From contig NZ_CP029151.1 of the NCBI RefSeq assembly GCF_003095655.1, positions 1,177,001-1,241,000 of the forward strand: a stretch of DNA of 64,000 bases, written 5' to 3'. Positions 36,362-47,034 of the stretch are shown here, one piece after another; within the stretch, counting starts at the first letter, position 1, and each line of letters opens with the position of its first letter. This DNA is from Dokdonia sp. Dokd-P16. GTDB lineage: Bacteria > Bacteroidota > Bacteroidia > Flavobacteriales > Flavobacteriaceae. The position numbers were made by a program, and so were the translations under genes. The notes beneath the pieces are model-generated. The model was not told the DNA's origin. It saw nothing but the letters and a program-made list of their open reading frames with translations, and searched no databases.

Positions 36362-36931
36362 TTGGAAAACCTATTAAAATCCATTAGATCTTGTAACATT
36401 TGTTTAGACTTACCTCTTGGTCCAAATCCAATAGTTTCTGCTCATCCAAAAGCCAAAGTACTCATTATAGGTCAAGCTCCAGGAACAAAAGTACACAAGA
36501 CATCTATACCTTGGGATGACCCTAGTGGCAAGCAACTACGTAAATGGCTAAGTTGCGATCATGAGACTTTTTATAACCCTAAAATAATATCTCTAATCCC
36601 TATGGGTTTTTGTTACCCAGGCAAGGGAAAAAGTGGAGATTTACCTCCTCGATCCGTGTGTGCTCCACAATGGCATGAACAAATTTTAGAAAAACTACCG
36701 GATTTAGAGCTTGTCATTCTTATAGGCACCTATGCCCAAAAATATTACTTGAAAGACAATACTTATAAAAATCTAACAGAAACTGTTCGCAATTATAACA
36801 AATACTTTCCTAAATTCATGCCCTTACCGCACCCTTCGCCACGCAACAGATTTTGGCTGCATAAAAACCCTTGGTTTGAGGCTCAAGTTTTACCTGTGCT
36901 TAAGTCCGCTTTCGCGAAAGCGATATCTTAA
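36362..36931 (+). CDS. Uracil-DNA glycosylase superfamily protein
   Basis: This 189-residue protein has VLIIGQAPGTKVHKTSIPW, PMGFCYPGKGKSGDLPPR and HPSPRN, the motif order of the UDG superfamily, which removes uracil from DNA. The subfamily is not certain. The start is TTG at 36362. A palindrome copy (36907-36922) encodes SAFAKAIS at the extreme C terminus. The stop overlaps the convergent receptor gene by 4 bp. Confidence 0.85.
   Translation: MENLLKSIRSCNICLDLPLGPNPIVSAHPKAKVLIIGQAPGTKVHKTSIPWDDPSGKQLRKWLSCDHETFYNPKIISLIPMGFCYPGKGKSGDLPPRSVCAPQWHEQILEKLPDLELVILIGTYAQKYYLKDNTYKNLTETVRNYNKYFPKFMPLPHPSPRNRFWLHKNPWFEAQVLPVLKSAFAKAIS
36907..36922. repeat. Dispersed palindrome copy, perfect 16-mer, coding (AFAKA)
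   Basis: Last codons of the UDG-like gene, six bases from the end of the convergent receptor gene. It works as coding sequence and sits at a convergent gene boundary. Confidence 0.97.
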
Positions 36932-39339
36932 AAATTATAAGTCGCCGCAAGTATTAGATTTCTTCCCGCAGCAGCTATTCCAGATGAATATGTACGGTAT
37001 CGCTGGTCTGTAATATTATCAAGATTTGCTGTAAAAGACCAGCTATCAGAAAGCACATAACGACTACCTAAACTAAGTTCATACCAGCTAGGTGAGTAAG
37101 GATTACCATCACTGTCAAGGGCATAGAGGTGTGAGTTACTTTGCTGACTAGGAGCAAGCTCGTCAAAATCAAAAGAACCACTATAAGCCACCGAAGCATC
37201 TAGCGTCCATTTATTACTAGTCCATATTAAGTGATTATTCCCAAAAAGCGGCGCCGCATGCCTAAAAGGAATGTAACTACCATCTTCATCTTGTTCTACA
37301 CCACTCGTATAATTGAACTGCCCTGTAAGTTTCAGGGTTTTAGAAAGCTTTGCATCTGCGCCTATTTCTATACCATAAACCTCAGCCTTAGAGGCATTCT
37401 GTATTGCTTGCACGTTACTCAATTCTCCTTGATAAGCTATCTCTGTTACACCATCAAGATCAAAATCGCGGCGTACTAAAGCGTTTTCAAGCAAAGTGTA
37501 ATAACCGTTTACATCCAGCCTTAGTGCGTTAGAAAAATTGAAGTTAAATCCTAGTTCGCCATTGTAAGCATACTCAGATTTAAGATTAGGATTAGGAACT
37601 ACTACAGATCCTGGCTCGCTATCAAATATTTTACCTACATCATCAATGTTAGGTGCTCTAAACGCTGTTCCTAGATTTGCTTTGAGGCTTACTGACTTAG
37701 AAATTTCATGAGTGACACCTATGCTTCCTGTAAGGTTTCCAGTACTTAAATCTGCTTTATCAAAAGGCAGTGCAAAAAACTCGTTGTTATCAGAAAAATC
37801 GGCTGCAAGTAGTATGTGGTTATAACGCAGTCCAGATTGCAGGCGTGTCTTCTCTGTAAGTTCTAATTGTATACTTCCATAAGCTGCTAGAGATTGCCAT
37901 GTAGATCCGTCTGGATAGCGAGAAGCTTGATTGCTTATAGTTCCAGTAGTGATATCTGTTACTTGACCATTAGATCCTACTTTATTGTGTACATACTCTA
38001 GTCCATAATAGACTTTATTACGTTTTGACTTTAGATTTTTTGTAAAATCTAAGCCAACAGAAAATGCATCTACATTCTCGTCAGTTTCAAAAAAATCTGT
38101 TCCGCCAAAATCACGATCATTTCTACTCTCTTTAGAGTTCTGATACGTAATGGTTGCTCTTGCACGATTGTAAAAACTACCATAGCCCTCTTTATCAATC
38201 TGGAGGTTAGTCATAAACCACTGTTGCGGACCATAAAACCACTCTGCCGCCCTAAACTCTCCATCTCTTTTTCTCGTTAATCTATCATAACGATCATAAT
38301 CTGATGTAGTGGCATAAATAAGACCTAAGTTAAAATCCCAAGTATCGTTAGACCTAAAACGCACTTTTTGCATCAAATTTAAGGAGTTAAATGCAGAGCC
38401 CTCCTGTACCAAAGGATTATCATTAGTCACTGCAGTATCTACACCGTCAATAATTTGCACAAAATCAGTGCGCAAATAATCATCTGGACCGTGCTTCCCT
38501 TGACGCTGGTCATCATAATCTGAGTAGCTTGCACTCGTAAGAAAAGACCAGTTGCGCTTCCCTATATTGATATCAAAATGTCCTGTCCTTTCATTATTTG
38601 CAGTGTTTACACGTGCAACGGCCGCACCTGTAACCACATTAGTTTCTGTAAATGAAAGCTTAGGTTGCTTAGTATAAAAGTTCATCACTCCACCCACAGC
38701 ATCACTACCATAAATCACAGATCCTGGACCTAGTAGCACCTCTGTGCGGTCTATGGTAAATGGATCTATGGAAATTACATTCTGCACGTTTCCTCCTCTA
38801 AAGATTGCGGTATTAAAACGCACGCCATCTAGCGTAATGAGTAGCCTATTTGTAGAGAACCCTCTTATTAAAGGACTACCTCCACCCTGCTGACTTTTTT
38901 GCACAAATACAGAGCCGCTTGCCTGTAGCAAATCTGCAGCTGTTTGTGGGTTTGCTCGCTGTATATCTTCAGATGAGATTCCTACTATTTTTTGCGGAAC
39001 GTTCTTTCGGCTTTGTGCAAATTTGCTAGCAGAGAGCACAATTTCCGTAAGCTGATTGTCCTTCTGCTTTAAGAAGATTCTGTTAGAAAGTGCTATGATC
39101 TGAGCTTTGCTGTATTGCGCATCTTTATGTGCGACTTCTTGAAAATAAAGGGTTTCCGCTTTCGCGAAAGCGGTCACATCTGCTCTCCCATCAAAATCTG
39201 TGAGAGCACTTTTACTTTTATCTTTATTAAAAATAGCAACTCCTATTATAGGTTCGCGCGTATCTACATCAAGCACCGTAATTTTTTGGGCTTGTACAGA
39301 GACAGCTACTAATAAGAGTAGGGTAAAGAGTATGCGCAT
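36928..39339 (-). CDS. TonB-dependent outer-membrane receptor
   Basis: This 803-residue protein has a signal peptide to VQAQ. A carboxypeptidase-like regulatory domain (about 18-95), a plug domain (about 105-230 with GGSPLIRGFSTNRLLITLDG) and a 22-strand barrel ending in the terminal aromatic strand AATYNF follow. The plug resembles heme or hemoglobin receptors, but substrate is an inference. A palindrome copy (39157-39172) encodes TAFAKAE in the regulatory domain. It is 1 bp downstream of recO. Confidence 0.9.
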   Translation of the reverse strand: MRILFTLLLLVAVSVQAQKITVLDVDTREPIIGVAIFNKDKSKSALTDFDGRADVTAFAKAETLYFQEVAHKDAQYSKAQIIALSNRIFLKQKDNQLTEIVLSASKFAQSRKNVPQKIVGISSEDIQRANPQTAADLLQASGSVFVQKSQQGGGSPLIRGFSTNRLLITLDGVRFNTAIFRGGNVQNVISIDPFTIDRTEVLLGPGSVIYGSDAVGGVMNFYTKQPKLSFTETNVVTGAAVARVNTANNERTGHFDINIGKRNWSFLTSASYSDYDDQRQGKHGPDDYLRTDFVQIIDGVDTAVTNDNPLVQEGSAFNSLNLMQKVRFRSNDTWDFNLGLIYATTSDYDRYDRLTRKRDGEFRAAEWFYGPQQWFMTNLQIDKEGYGSFYNRARATITYQNSKESRNDRDFGGTDFFETDENVDAFSVGLDFTKNLKSKRNKVYYGLEYVHNKVGSNGQVTDITTGTISNQASRYPDGSTWQSLAAYGSIQLELTEKTRLQSGLRYNHILLAADFSDNNEFFALPFDKADLSTGNLTGSIGVTHEISKSVSLKANLGTAFRAPNIDDVGKIFDSEPGSVVVPNPNLKSEYAYNGELGFNFNFSNALRLDVNGYYTLLENALVRRDFDLDGVTEIAYQGELSNVQAIQNASKAEVYGIEIGADAKLSKTLKLTGQFNYTSGVEQDEDGSYIPFRHAAPLFGNNHLIWTSNKWTLDASVAYSGSFDFDELAPSQQSNSHLYALDSDGNPYSPSWYELSLGSRYVLSDSWSFTANLDNITDQRYRTYSSGIAAAGRNLILAATYNF
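39157..39172. repeat. Dispersed palindrome copy, perfect 16-mer, coding (AFAKA)
   Basis: Inside the TonB-dependent receptor gene, in the N-terminal regulatory domain (TAFAKAE). Confidence 0.97.
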
Positions 39340-39340
39340 T

Positions 39341-40060
39341 TTAACTGAAAATTGAGTTGAGCACCGCTAGTGATCTAGGTTTTTTAAAACCGTGTAAATG
39401 TAACTCATAATACTGTAATAGCATGTTGAGAAAAGAGGTGCGCTGTTTTTGGTTTAGTTTGATAGAAACTAGTGCATCAAAATTTGTGCCCAAGAATAAC
39501 TTTAACAACTCGATATCTTGCCCAGAACGACAGTAAATACTTGCTCCTACATTTTCAAACATCCCGTCCATCAAGTTAAAGTACTCATGCTGAACCTCTG
39601 AGTCATCAGGATAAAAACCTAAGTAGCTGCTTAACTTCAAAAGAAATAATAAATGAAAATTTGCAATCGTATTATTTAAATCTAGCCATAAGCTAGCGTT
39701 CACTATAAAATCAAAGAGAGGTACATTTTCTTCTTCCTCTTGCACAGAAGATCTAAGTACATCTGCAATAAAAAAAACAATGGCACTTTTTGCCACTTCC
39801 GTATGTAAACTCGTGTAATGCGTGACCACTTTTGCCTCGCGTATACTTTCTAAAGTTCCCTTATCCTTATGATTTGCTTCAATCTCTAAATGCGTGAGCG
39901 GCTGGAACATGGCAACTCGAAGCTTACCCTTCTTTGATTTTAAAACTCCTCTAATAAGGTAAGATTTGAGTCCGCTACTTTTTGTAAAGGCTTTTACAAT
40001 GAGATCTGCCTCTCCATATTTGAGTGCAGAAAATACAATGGCTTCAGTTTTTACTAGCAT
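39341..40060 (-). CDS. recO: DNA repair protein RecO
   Basis: This 239-residue protein has the OB-fold start MLVKTEAIVFSALKYGEADLIVKAFT and a helical middle (FHLLFLLKLSSYLGFYPDD) matching RecO, which loads RecA with RecR and RecF. The C-terminal zinc cysteines of other RecO proteins are not obvious. Its ATG overlaps the porZ stop (TAATG), a conserved flavobacterial pairing. Confidence 0.93.
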   Translation of the reverse strand: MLVKTEAIVFSALKYGEADLIVKAFTKSSGLKSYLIRGVLKSKKGKLRVAMFQPLTHLEIEANHKDKGTLESIREAKVVTHYTSLHTEVAKSAIVFFIADVLRSSVQEEEENVPLFDFIVNASLWLDLNNTIANFHLLFLLKLSSYLGFYPDDSEVQHEYFNLMDGMFENVGASIYCRSGQDIELLKLFLGTNFDALVSIKLNQKQRTSFLNMLLQYYELHLHGFKKPRSLAVLNSIFS

Positions 40061-42339
40061 TATCTAATGATCATGACTTTCTCAATAGTAGTTTCTTGCA
40101 ACTCTTCTGGAGGTCCCGTAATAATGATGAGGTATACTCCAGAAGCAACCTTATGTCGCCCAAAAGCGGTAGTATCCCACTCAATGCTTCCACCCGTGGT
40201 ATTTTCTTCATAAACAAGATTACCTACTAGATCTGTAATCTTCACGTTAGTATTTGCAGTAAGCCCTTCTATACGCACATTACCGTTAAACCCAGGCCTT
40301 ACGGGGTTTGGGTACACGAGCACTTCTTCAAGATCTTCGGCTGGTGCTGTGGAAGAGCCGTCAAAAGCTACCATTCCTCTTATCGTTCCAAAGTACACAC
40401 TACCGGTTTCCGGATCAATTGCTACAGATTGTACTGTATTTGAAGGAAGTGGTGAGTTATCTGTAGTAAAATGAAAAATCGTTTCTTGACCATTAGGACT
40501 CACATAAAACACACCTGAATCTGCAGTGGCAAGCCACTTATTATTTGCGCCATCTACAATAATATCTGTTACTACCTGATCATTAAGTAGCTCTTGAGCA
40601 ATACCATCTTGTAATATTATGATAGCATTTGCACTTACCTGAGGATTTTCAAACAATTGAGAAGGCCCGAATAGTACTCGCAAACCCAATCTTGTGCCTA
40701 TCCAGAGCGCTCCGTTTCTATCTACAGCTAGTGATCGTATATCATCTATGGGAAGGTTTCCAGCGCCATCCTCGCCTGCTAGACGAGCAAACGCATTTGT
40801 ACCTGGATTGAAAGCAATAACACCTCTTCTATCTGTTCCCACAAAAATATTACCATCTGGGGTAATAGCAACTGCATCTAGGTTTGCATCTTCACCAGCA
40901 AGGATCTCTTCTGTATTGAACGGAGTAAACTGTCCGCTAGGAGAAACTCTTTGTAAGCCTAATACAGAACGTGCATTAGTCACCCAGAAATTACCTTCAT
41001 TATCAAATGCTCCTCCGTTTACTCTCACATCATTTGTCGTAGTGGCAACTGGTAAAAGCGGACTATTATTTTCATCATAGAGAATACTTGGAGTTTCATC
41101 TATAATCTCTACAAGTCCTCCATTAAAAGAGCTAGCATACAATCGTGATGGATCTTGATCATTAATAGCAATGTGTACAAAATTGCTCGCCCCAAAGAAA
41201 TCTTCCAGCGGAATAAAACTCCATCCCTCTGCTTCAGTATAACGACTTATTCCTTGTCTTTTAAGTGGAAATGGATTGTACGATACCGTATAATCACCAA
41301 AAACAGACCACACAGAACCTGCACTTGCTGCTGCGTCAAAATGAGCATTTTCTAATGGCCCATTAGGCAATAAACGGGTTATATCTCCAGAGGTTGTGCT
41401 ATTAATGAGAGCAACACCTGACCCTAGAGTGCCTATAAACACAGCATCATCTTCTATAATTGCAGTGGTATATTTAGGAATAAAATCTTCTATAGCTCCG
41501 TAATTTTGAACTTGCGTACCAGTTACATCATATAAAAAAACACTAGCGTTGAGTGTGACTATAATATTCTCTGCACTAGATTGCACATCTATAATGGAAG
41601 TCTGAAAATTTTGAAAAACAGAAAAATCTAACCCGTTAGATGAGACTAGAAGACCATTATCCTCTTGTAAGTAAAGATTATTGTCAAATTCTATAACCTT
41701 CTCAAAAGCGCCATTTCGAGTTGTCTCCCAGTTATTAAAGTCAATAAGGTTGTCGTTTGCTACGAGCGCCCTACGCAGTCCGCCATCTGTAGTTGCCGCA
41801 TAAATATATGGCTCTAGAATCGCAGTACTACCTATATCTAAAAGTCCTCCATTATTACCAATAAAATAGGAGTCATCAAACTCAAGTCTCTCTACATCAT
41901 AAAGTGACACCCCAAAGCCAGTAGCTATATAAACAAACCCATTATATTCTTCAAAGTGGTTGATACGCTTGCGATCTGGGGGAATGGCTGGTTTATTAAA
42001 AATATCTACAACCGTAAGTACATCAGAAGTATTACCTACAATAACATCTATCACTCCATTTTCATAACCTACGAAGAGCGTATCAAAACTCTCACTATAA
42101 TATATAGAAGAGATTAAATTACCAGAAAGACCATTTACCGTAGTTCGGTTTGTAGTAGTACCATCTAGTGTATTATAAATAAAAACCGCATTCTCAGATG
42201 CTACATACACCTTCTCATTCCCTGAGGTGATACCCACGATTTGGTTATAAGAAAAATGTGCTGTCCAATCTTCAGAAAAATCTTGTGCCACCGCAATAGA
42301 TGAAACAAAGAATACAATAAGAAGAAAACGTATGTTCAC
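40060..42339 (-). CDS. porZ: PorZ, type IX secretion system beta-propeller protein
   Basis: This 759-residue protein has a signal peptide (to VAQD), many WD/NHL-like blades (GVSLYDVE, GALWIGTRLGLRV, GSVYFGTIRGMVAFDGS) and a C-terminal sorting domain beginning VLVYPNPVRPG and ending EKVMIIR. PorZ is a surface component of the attachment complex that releases and modifies T9SS cargo. Position next to recO is the flavobacterial norm. A TACATTTG element lies 31 bp upstream. Confidence 0.9.
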   Translation of the reverse strand: MNIRFLLIVFFVSSIAVAQDFSEDWTAHFSYNQIVGITSGNEKVYVASENAVFIYNTLDGTTTNRTTVNGLSGNLISSIYYSESFDTLFVGYENGVIDVIVGNTSDVLTVVDIFNKPAIPPDRKRINHFEEYNGFVYIATGFGVSLYDVERLEFDDSYFIGNNGGLLDIGSTAILEPYIYAATTDGGLRRALVANDNLIDFNNWETTRNGAFEKVIEFDNNLYLQEDNGLLVSSNGLDFSVFQNFQTSIIDVQSSAENIIVTLNASVFLYDVTGTQVQNYGAIEDFIPKYTTAIIEDDAVFIGTLGSGVALINSTTSGDITRLLPNGPLENAHFDAAASAGSVWSVFGDYTVSYNPFPLKRQGISRYTEAEGWSFIPLEDFFGASNFVHIAINDQDPSRLYASSFNGGLVEIIDETPSILYDENNSPLLPVATTTNDVRVNGGAFDNEGNFWVTNARSVLGLQRVSPSGQFTPFNTEEILAGEDANLDAVAITPDGNIFVGTDRRGVIAFNPGTNAFARLAGEDGAGNLPIDDIRSLAVDRNGALWIGTRLGLRVLFGPSQLFENPQVSANAIIILQDGIAQELLNDQVVTDIIVDGANNKWLATADSGVFYVSPNGQETIFHFTTDNSPLPSNTVQSVAIDPETGSVYFGTIRGMVAFDGSSTAPAEDLEEVLVYPNPVRPGFNGNVRIEGLTANTNVKITDLVGNLVYEENTTGGSIEWDTTAFGRHKVASGVYLIIITGPPEELQETTIEKVMIIR

Positions 42340-42369
42340 AGCAGGAAAATCTTATTTATTTAAAACGAT

Positions 42370-42377
42370 CAAATGTA
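42370..42377 (-). promoter_or_regulatory. Putative -7 element TACATTTG for porZ-recO
   Basis: Exact TAnnTTTG on the minus strand, 31 bp before the porZ ATG, between that gene and a palindrome copy. No -33 TTG at the usual distance. Confidence 0.4.
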
Positions 42378-42442
42378 CAATTATTGCACTATGAATCGAA
42401 ATGAGGCGTCTGCATATATTATTACGATTTTATGTGGAGGTA

Positions 42443-42458
42443 TGCTTTCGCGAAAGCA
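42443..42458. repeat. Dispersed palindrome copy with symmetric double change
   Basis: TATGCTTTCGCGAAAGCATA (42441-42460) is a 20-bp perfect palindrome. Both outer positions have changed from C/G to T/A, so symmetry is kept. Intergenic, between gdhA and porZ. Confidence 0.95.
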
Positions 42459-42462
42459 TAAC

Positions 42463-42493
42463 AAAAAAAAGGGCAGCCTAAGCCACCCTTTTT
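42463..42493 (-). terminator. Intrinsic terminator after gdhA
   Basis: AAAAAGGG (42466-42473) pairs with CCCTTTTT (42486-42493). Eight A residues at 42463-42470 give the minus-strand U-tract. Confidence 0.75.
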
Positions 42494-42514
42494 AAAAACT
42501 ATATAAAGCAGTTA

Positions 42515-43867
<1,353 letters not shown>

Positions 43868-43909
43868 CTATTGTGAGAATGTATTTTACAAATCAATTTT
43901 TACTGATTA

Positions 43910-43917
43910 CAAATATA
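43910..43917 (-). promoter_or_regulatory. Putative -7 element TATATTTG for gdhA
   Basis: Exact TAnnTTTG on the minus strand, 52 bp before the ATG. No -33 box at 19-21 bp. Confidence 0.45.
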
Positions 43918-44039
43918 CGGTATCCTTGATTTTATGCGCGTATTTTTTAGAATATCGTAATGAACAAATCAATAAGTAAGATTAAACTTACATAAAATAG
44001 GGAATATTCTTGAATATTTCGGTGTTTGACATTATTGTA

Positions 44040-44047
44040 TATATTTG
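44040..44047 (+). promoter_or_regulatory. Putative -7 element TATATTTG for the beta-barrel gene
   Basis: Exact TAnnTTTG, 22 bp before the ATG at 44069, giving a leader of about 15 nt. It overlaps an in-frame TTG at 44045, which argues against that TTG as the start. Confidence 0.5.
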
Positions 44048-44068
44048 TCACACTCAAATTACCTACTT

Positions 44069-44911
44069 ATGAAAGCCAAGTACCTACTGTTGGCATTGCT
44101 ATCTTTTACGATGGCACATCAGAGCTTAAATGCTCAATTTGGATTTTCGCACGAACTTGGCGTGATTGCGGGTCCAATTGCATTTCAAGCAGATTATGGT
44201 GAACGTGGGAATCAAGAAACAAATATAGGGAATACTGGATTTGGAGTAGGTCTCGTTCACTATCTAAATTTCTCATACCAAGCAGATTGTAATTGCTACT
44301 CCCGATACACGTATTTTAATGATCACTTTAAAGTTCGTAATGAAATTGATTATCACTTTACAAATCTTAACAACTTTGGCCCAGAAACAGACGACAATGA
44401 TTTTGGTGGTTTAAGACTACGTAATCACAAAGGAAAAGCGAGCGTTTTAGAAATAGGTTCTCATTTAGAATATTACCCACTTAGCATAAGAGATTTTGCA
44501 GCAGGAGCTTTTAAATTTGCTCCTTATGTGAGTCTTGGTGCCCACTTTGTTTCTTATAATCCTAGTGCAACTACTGATTTGAGAGCAGATGGAAATATTT
44601 TTGGACAAGTGCTCAACCCCTACACACAAGATCCTTTTGACACGGGACCAGCTATCTTTGATGGTTTTAATGTAGGTGATGGCGAGTTTGGGACAGGAGT
44701 TGACACAAGACCTGGAACAACCTGGGCCATTGCTGGAAGTATAGGGACTCGATATAAACTAGGTGTACTAAGTGATCTTAATTTAGATTTGAGATGGCAC
44801 TACTACTTTTCTAACTGGGTAGATGGACTTAACCCTGACCCAAGACCTGACAATAAGGTAAATGACTGGATTTTCTGGGTTAATGTAGGATACATCTATT
44901 ACCTAGATTAA
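44069..44911 (+). CDS. Secreted or outer-membrane beta-barrel protein (THC0290_0291-like)
   Basis: The start is the ATG at 44069, giving 280 residues with signal MKAKYLLLALLSFTMAHQSL ending in NAQF. The in-frame TTG at 44045 lies within the promoter element. The rest shows alternating strands with conserved-looking FGFSHELGVIAGPIAFQADYG, a CNCYSRYTYFNDHFKVRNEIDYHF-type segment, and a final aromatic strand (WINVGYIYYLD-like). This fits a flavobacterial outer-membrane family of unknown function. A shared terminator separates it from the convergent metB-like gene. Confidence 0.78.
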   Translation: MKAKYLLLALLSFTMAHQSLNAQFGFSHELGVIAGPIAFQADYGERGNQETNIGNTGFGVGLVHYLNFSYQADCNCYSRYTYFNDHFKVRNEIDYHFTNLNNFGPETDDNDFGGLRLRNHKGKASVLEIGSHLEYYPLSIRDFAAGAFKFAPYVSLGAHFVSYNPSATTDLRADGNIFGQVLNPYTQDPFDTGPAIFDGFNVGDGEFGTGVDTRPGTTWAIAGSIGTRYKLGVLSDLNLDLRWHYYFSNWVDGLNPDPRPDNKVNDWIFWVNVGYIYYLD

Positions 44912-44930
44912 CTTAATATAAAGACTAAAT

Positions 44931-44967
44931 AGAAAAGCGACTTTGATAATTTCAAAGTCGCTTTTCT
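44931..44967. terminator. Bidirectional intrinsic terminator
   Basis: A 16-bp stem (44931-44946 with 44952-44967, around AAAGCGACTTTGA) with a 5-nt loop, and A/T runs at both ends. It serves the convergent beta-barrel and metB-like genes. Confidence 0.92.
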
Positions 44968-44978
44968 ATTTTACAAGA

Positions 44979-46121
44979 TTAGTTTTCTAGTGCCTGTTTA
45001 AGATCTGCTATGAGATCTTCTTCATCTTCAATACCTACGCTTAGCCTCACTAAAGAATCTTTAATTCCAAGTTTTTCTCGTTCTTCTTTTGGGATAGAAC
45101 CATGCGTCATTGATGCTGGATGACCTGCAAGCGACTCGACACCTCCTAGACTTTCGGCGAGCGTGAAAATGCGTAGCTTTTCTACAAAGCTTACGGCTCC
45201 AGCTAGCGAATCTTGCTTAGTAGTAAATGATATCATCGCTCCGTAATCCTTCATCTGTCTTTTGGCAATATGATGATTAGGATGATCTTCAAACCCAGGC
45301 CAGTATACCTTATCAACCATAGGATGTGATTTAAGGTAATGAGCAACAGCCTTGCCATTTTCACAATGTCGTTGCATGCGCACATGTAAAGTTTTTATAC
45401 CGCGCAATGCTAGAAAACTATCTTGAGGTCCACTTATGGCCCCACTTGCATTTTGTATAAAGTATAATCTATCTGCTAGCTCCTTATCTTTTACAACAAG
45501 AGCACCCATAACCAGATCGCTATGACCCCCTAAATACTTTGTAGCACTATGCATCACAATATCTGCACCTAAATCAAGGGGTAGTTGTAAATAAGGAGTT
45601 GCAAAAGTATTGTCTACCGCAAACAGGATCTTATACTTTTTTGATATTGATGAAACTGCCTCAATATCAATAATACTCATCATCGGGTTCGTAGGCGTTT
45701 CTACCCAGATGAGCTTTGTTTTTTCATTTATATATGTCTCTATATTATTTACATCTTGCATCCCTACAAAGTGAAACTTAATACCAAAACTTTCAAATAT
45801 CTTAGTAAATAACCTATATGTACCACCATACAGGTCACTCGTTGAGATCACCTCATCACCAGGCTTGAGCAATTTCACAATTGCATCTATTGCGGCAAGT
45901 CCAGATGCAAAAGCGATTCCATATTCTCCATTCTCTATACTCGCAAGCGACTGCTCAAGTGCGTGACGCGTTGGGTTTGCAGAGCGACTATACTCATATC
46001 CCTTATGACCGCCTGGAGTAGATTGTGCATAAGTAGAAGTTTGATATATAGGAGGCATTACAGATCCATAAGCCTTGTCTGGATGCTGTTTACCATGTAT
46101 TGTCTTAGTATTAAATTTCAT
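44979..46121 (-). CDS. PLP-dependent trans-sulfuration enzyme (cystathionine gamma-synthase/lyase type)
   Basis: This 380-residue enzyme has YEYSRSANPTRHALE, FASGLAAIDAI, the PLP lysine in HSATKYLGGHSDLVMGA and LAESLGGVESLAGHPASMTH. These are hallmarks of the Cys/Met metabolism family. Synthase and lyase cannot be told apart reliably here; cystathionine gamma-synthase (MetB) or gamma-lyase are both possible. It has its own ATG at 46121 and a shared terminator. Confidence 0.88.
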   Translation of the reverse strand: MKFNTKTIHGKQHPDKAYGSVMPPIYQTSTYAQSTPGGHKGYEYSRSANPTRHALEQSLASIENGEYGIAFASGLAAIDAIVKLLKPGDEVISTSDLYGGTYRLFTKIFESFGIKFHFVGMQDVNNIETYINEKTKLIWVETPTNPMMSIIDIEAVSSISKKYKILFAVDNTFATPYLQLPLDLGADIVMHSATKYLGGHSDLVMGALVVKDKELADRLYFIQNASGAISGPQDSFLALRGIKTLHVRMQRHCENGKAVAHYLKSHPMVDKVYWPGFEDHPNHHIAKRQMKDYGAMISFTTKQDSLAGAVSFVEKLRIFTLAESLGGVESLAGHPASMTHGSIPKEEREKLGIKDSLVRLSVGIEDEEDLIADLKQALEN

Positions 46122-46311
46122 TTATTAGTTATTTTATAGTGATACGAACTCTCATCACCTGAGTAAATGTGTCTATAAAAATACGACAACTCGCAACAAG
46201 CTATTATTCCAATAAGGAAATCAAAACATAATATAATGCTCAAGTTGCGGCATTGTCATCTCCTTGCATACGTCGCTTTTAATTTGAAAGCATAACAACT
46301 ACCTTTATTGC

Positions 46312-47034
46312 ATGAAAAAACTGCTTCCTTCCATATTTGTAATCTTATTTTTTATAAGCTGCGAAAAGACAATAACCTATACAGCTACCACAGATAGCTA
46401 TTCTACAAAAGATTTTGCTATTTGTAATAGCCAGCCATGTCCAGAAATTGCACTATCAATTCTCAATATGGAAACACCAGAAGAAGCTGCTATCACTGTA
46501 AATAATTGGATTCAAACTTCTACTATAAACACACTGTATAACGAGACAGAAATTTTACCTAGCTCTATCAATGATGCCATTGAACTCTATATTAACAACT
46601 CACAAATATCATATCCGGAAACGACAGAACTTTCGGACGCTCATGAAATCACTATAGATTCTGCGATATCATTTGGTTCTAACACATTACTTTCTGTAGT
46701 ATTCTATTCATACCAATTTATGGGTGGTGCGAGTGGTTTTGACAATGAAATGTATCTCAATATCAATCCACAAACTGGTAAAGAGTATAGTGATGACGAG
46801 TTGCTCGATGATGATTTTTACGCTTTCGCGAAAGCGCAATTTGAAAAAGAATATCCGCAAGAAACATTTGACGTCACACCATCAAACCTTCCCGACAGCT
46901 ACCTAAAAGAAGTAGGATTTACCGAAGAAGGTATTGTTCTTATTTATAATGATATGGGTGTATCCTCATTTAATATGGAGGACAAGCAGATTACAATCCC
47001 ATGGGAGCTTTCAAAAGATTACCTTAACCTTTAA
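46312..47034 (+). CDS. Lipoprotein with DUF3298-like domain
   Basis: This 240-residue protein has a signal ending in a lipobox Cys (IFVILFFISC, about residue 17). The C-terminal part (FYSYQFMGGASGFDNEMYLNI, TGKEYSDDELL, GIVLIYNDMGVSSF) matches DUF3298/RsiV-like domains, often found in anti-sigma or lysozyme-binding proteins. A palindrome copy (46821-46836) encodes YAFAKAQF inside this domain. It overlaps the convergent DinB gene by 11 bp. Confidence 0.78.
   Translation: MKKLLPSIFVILFFISCEKTITYTATTDSYSTKDFAICNSQPCPEIALSILNMETPEEAAITVNNWIQTSTINTLYNETEILPSSINDAIELYINNSQISYPETTELSDAHEITIDSAISFGSNTLLSVVFYSYQFMGGASGFDNEMYLNINPQTGKEYSDDELLDDDFYAFAKAQFEKEYPQETFDVTPSNLPDSYLKEVGFTEEGIVLIYNDMGVSSFNMEDKQITIPWELSKDYLNL
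46821..46836. repeat. Dispersed palindrome copy, perfect 16-mer, coding (AFAKA)
   Basis: Inside the DUF3298-like lipoprotein gene, read as YAFAKAQ. Confidence 0.97.

Noticed and set aside
44045-44068. TTG at 44045 as start of the beta-barrel gene
   Set aside because: It overlaps the TATATTTG promoter element, and the ATG at 44069 gives a complete signal peptide.
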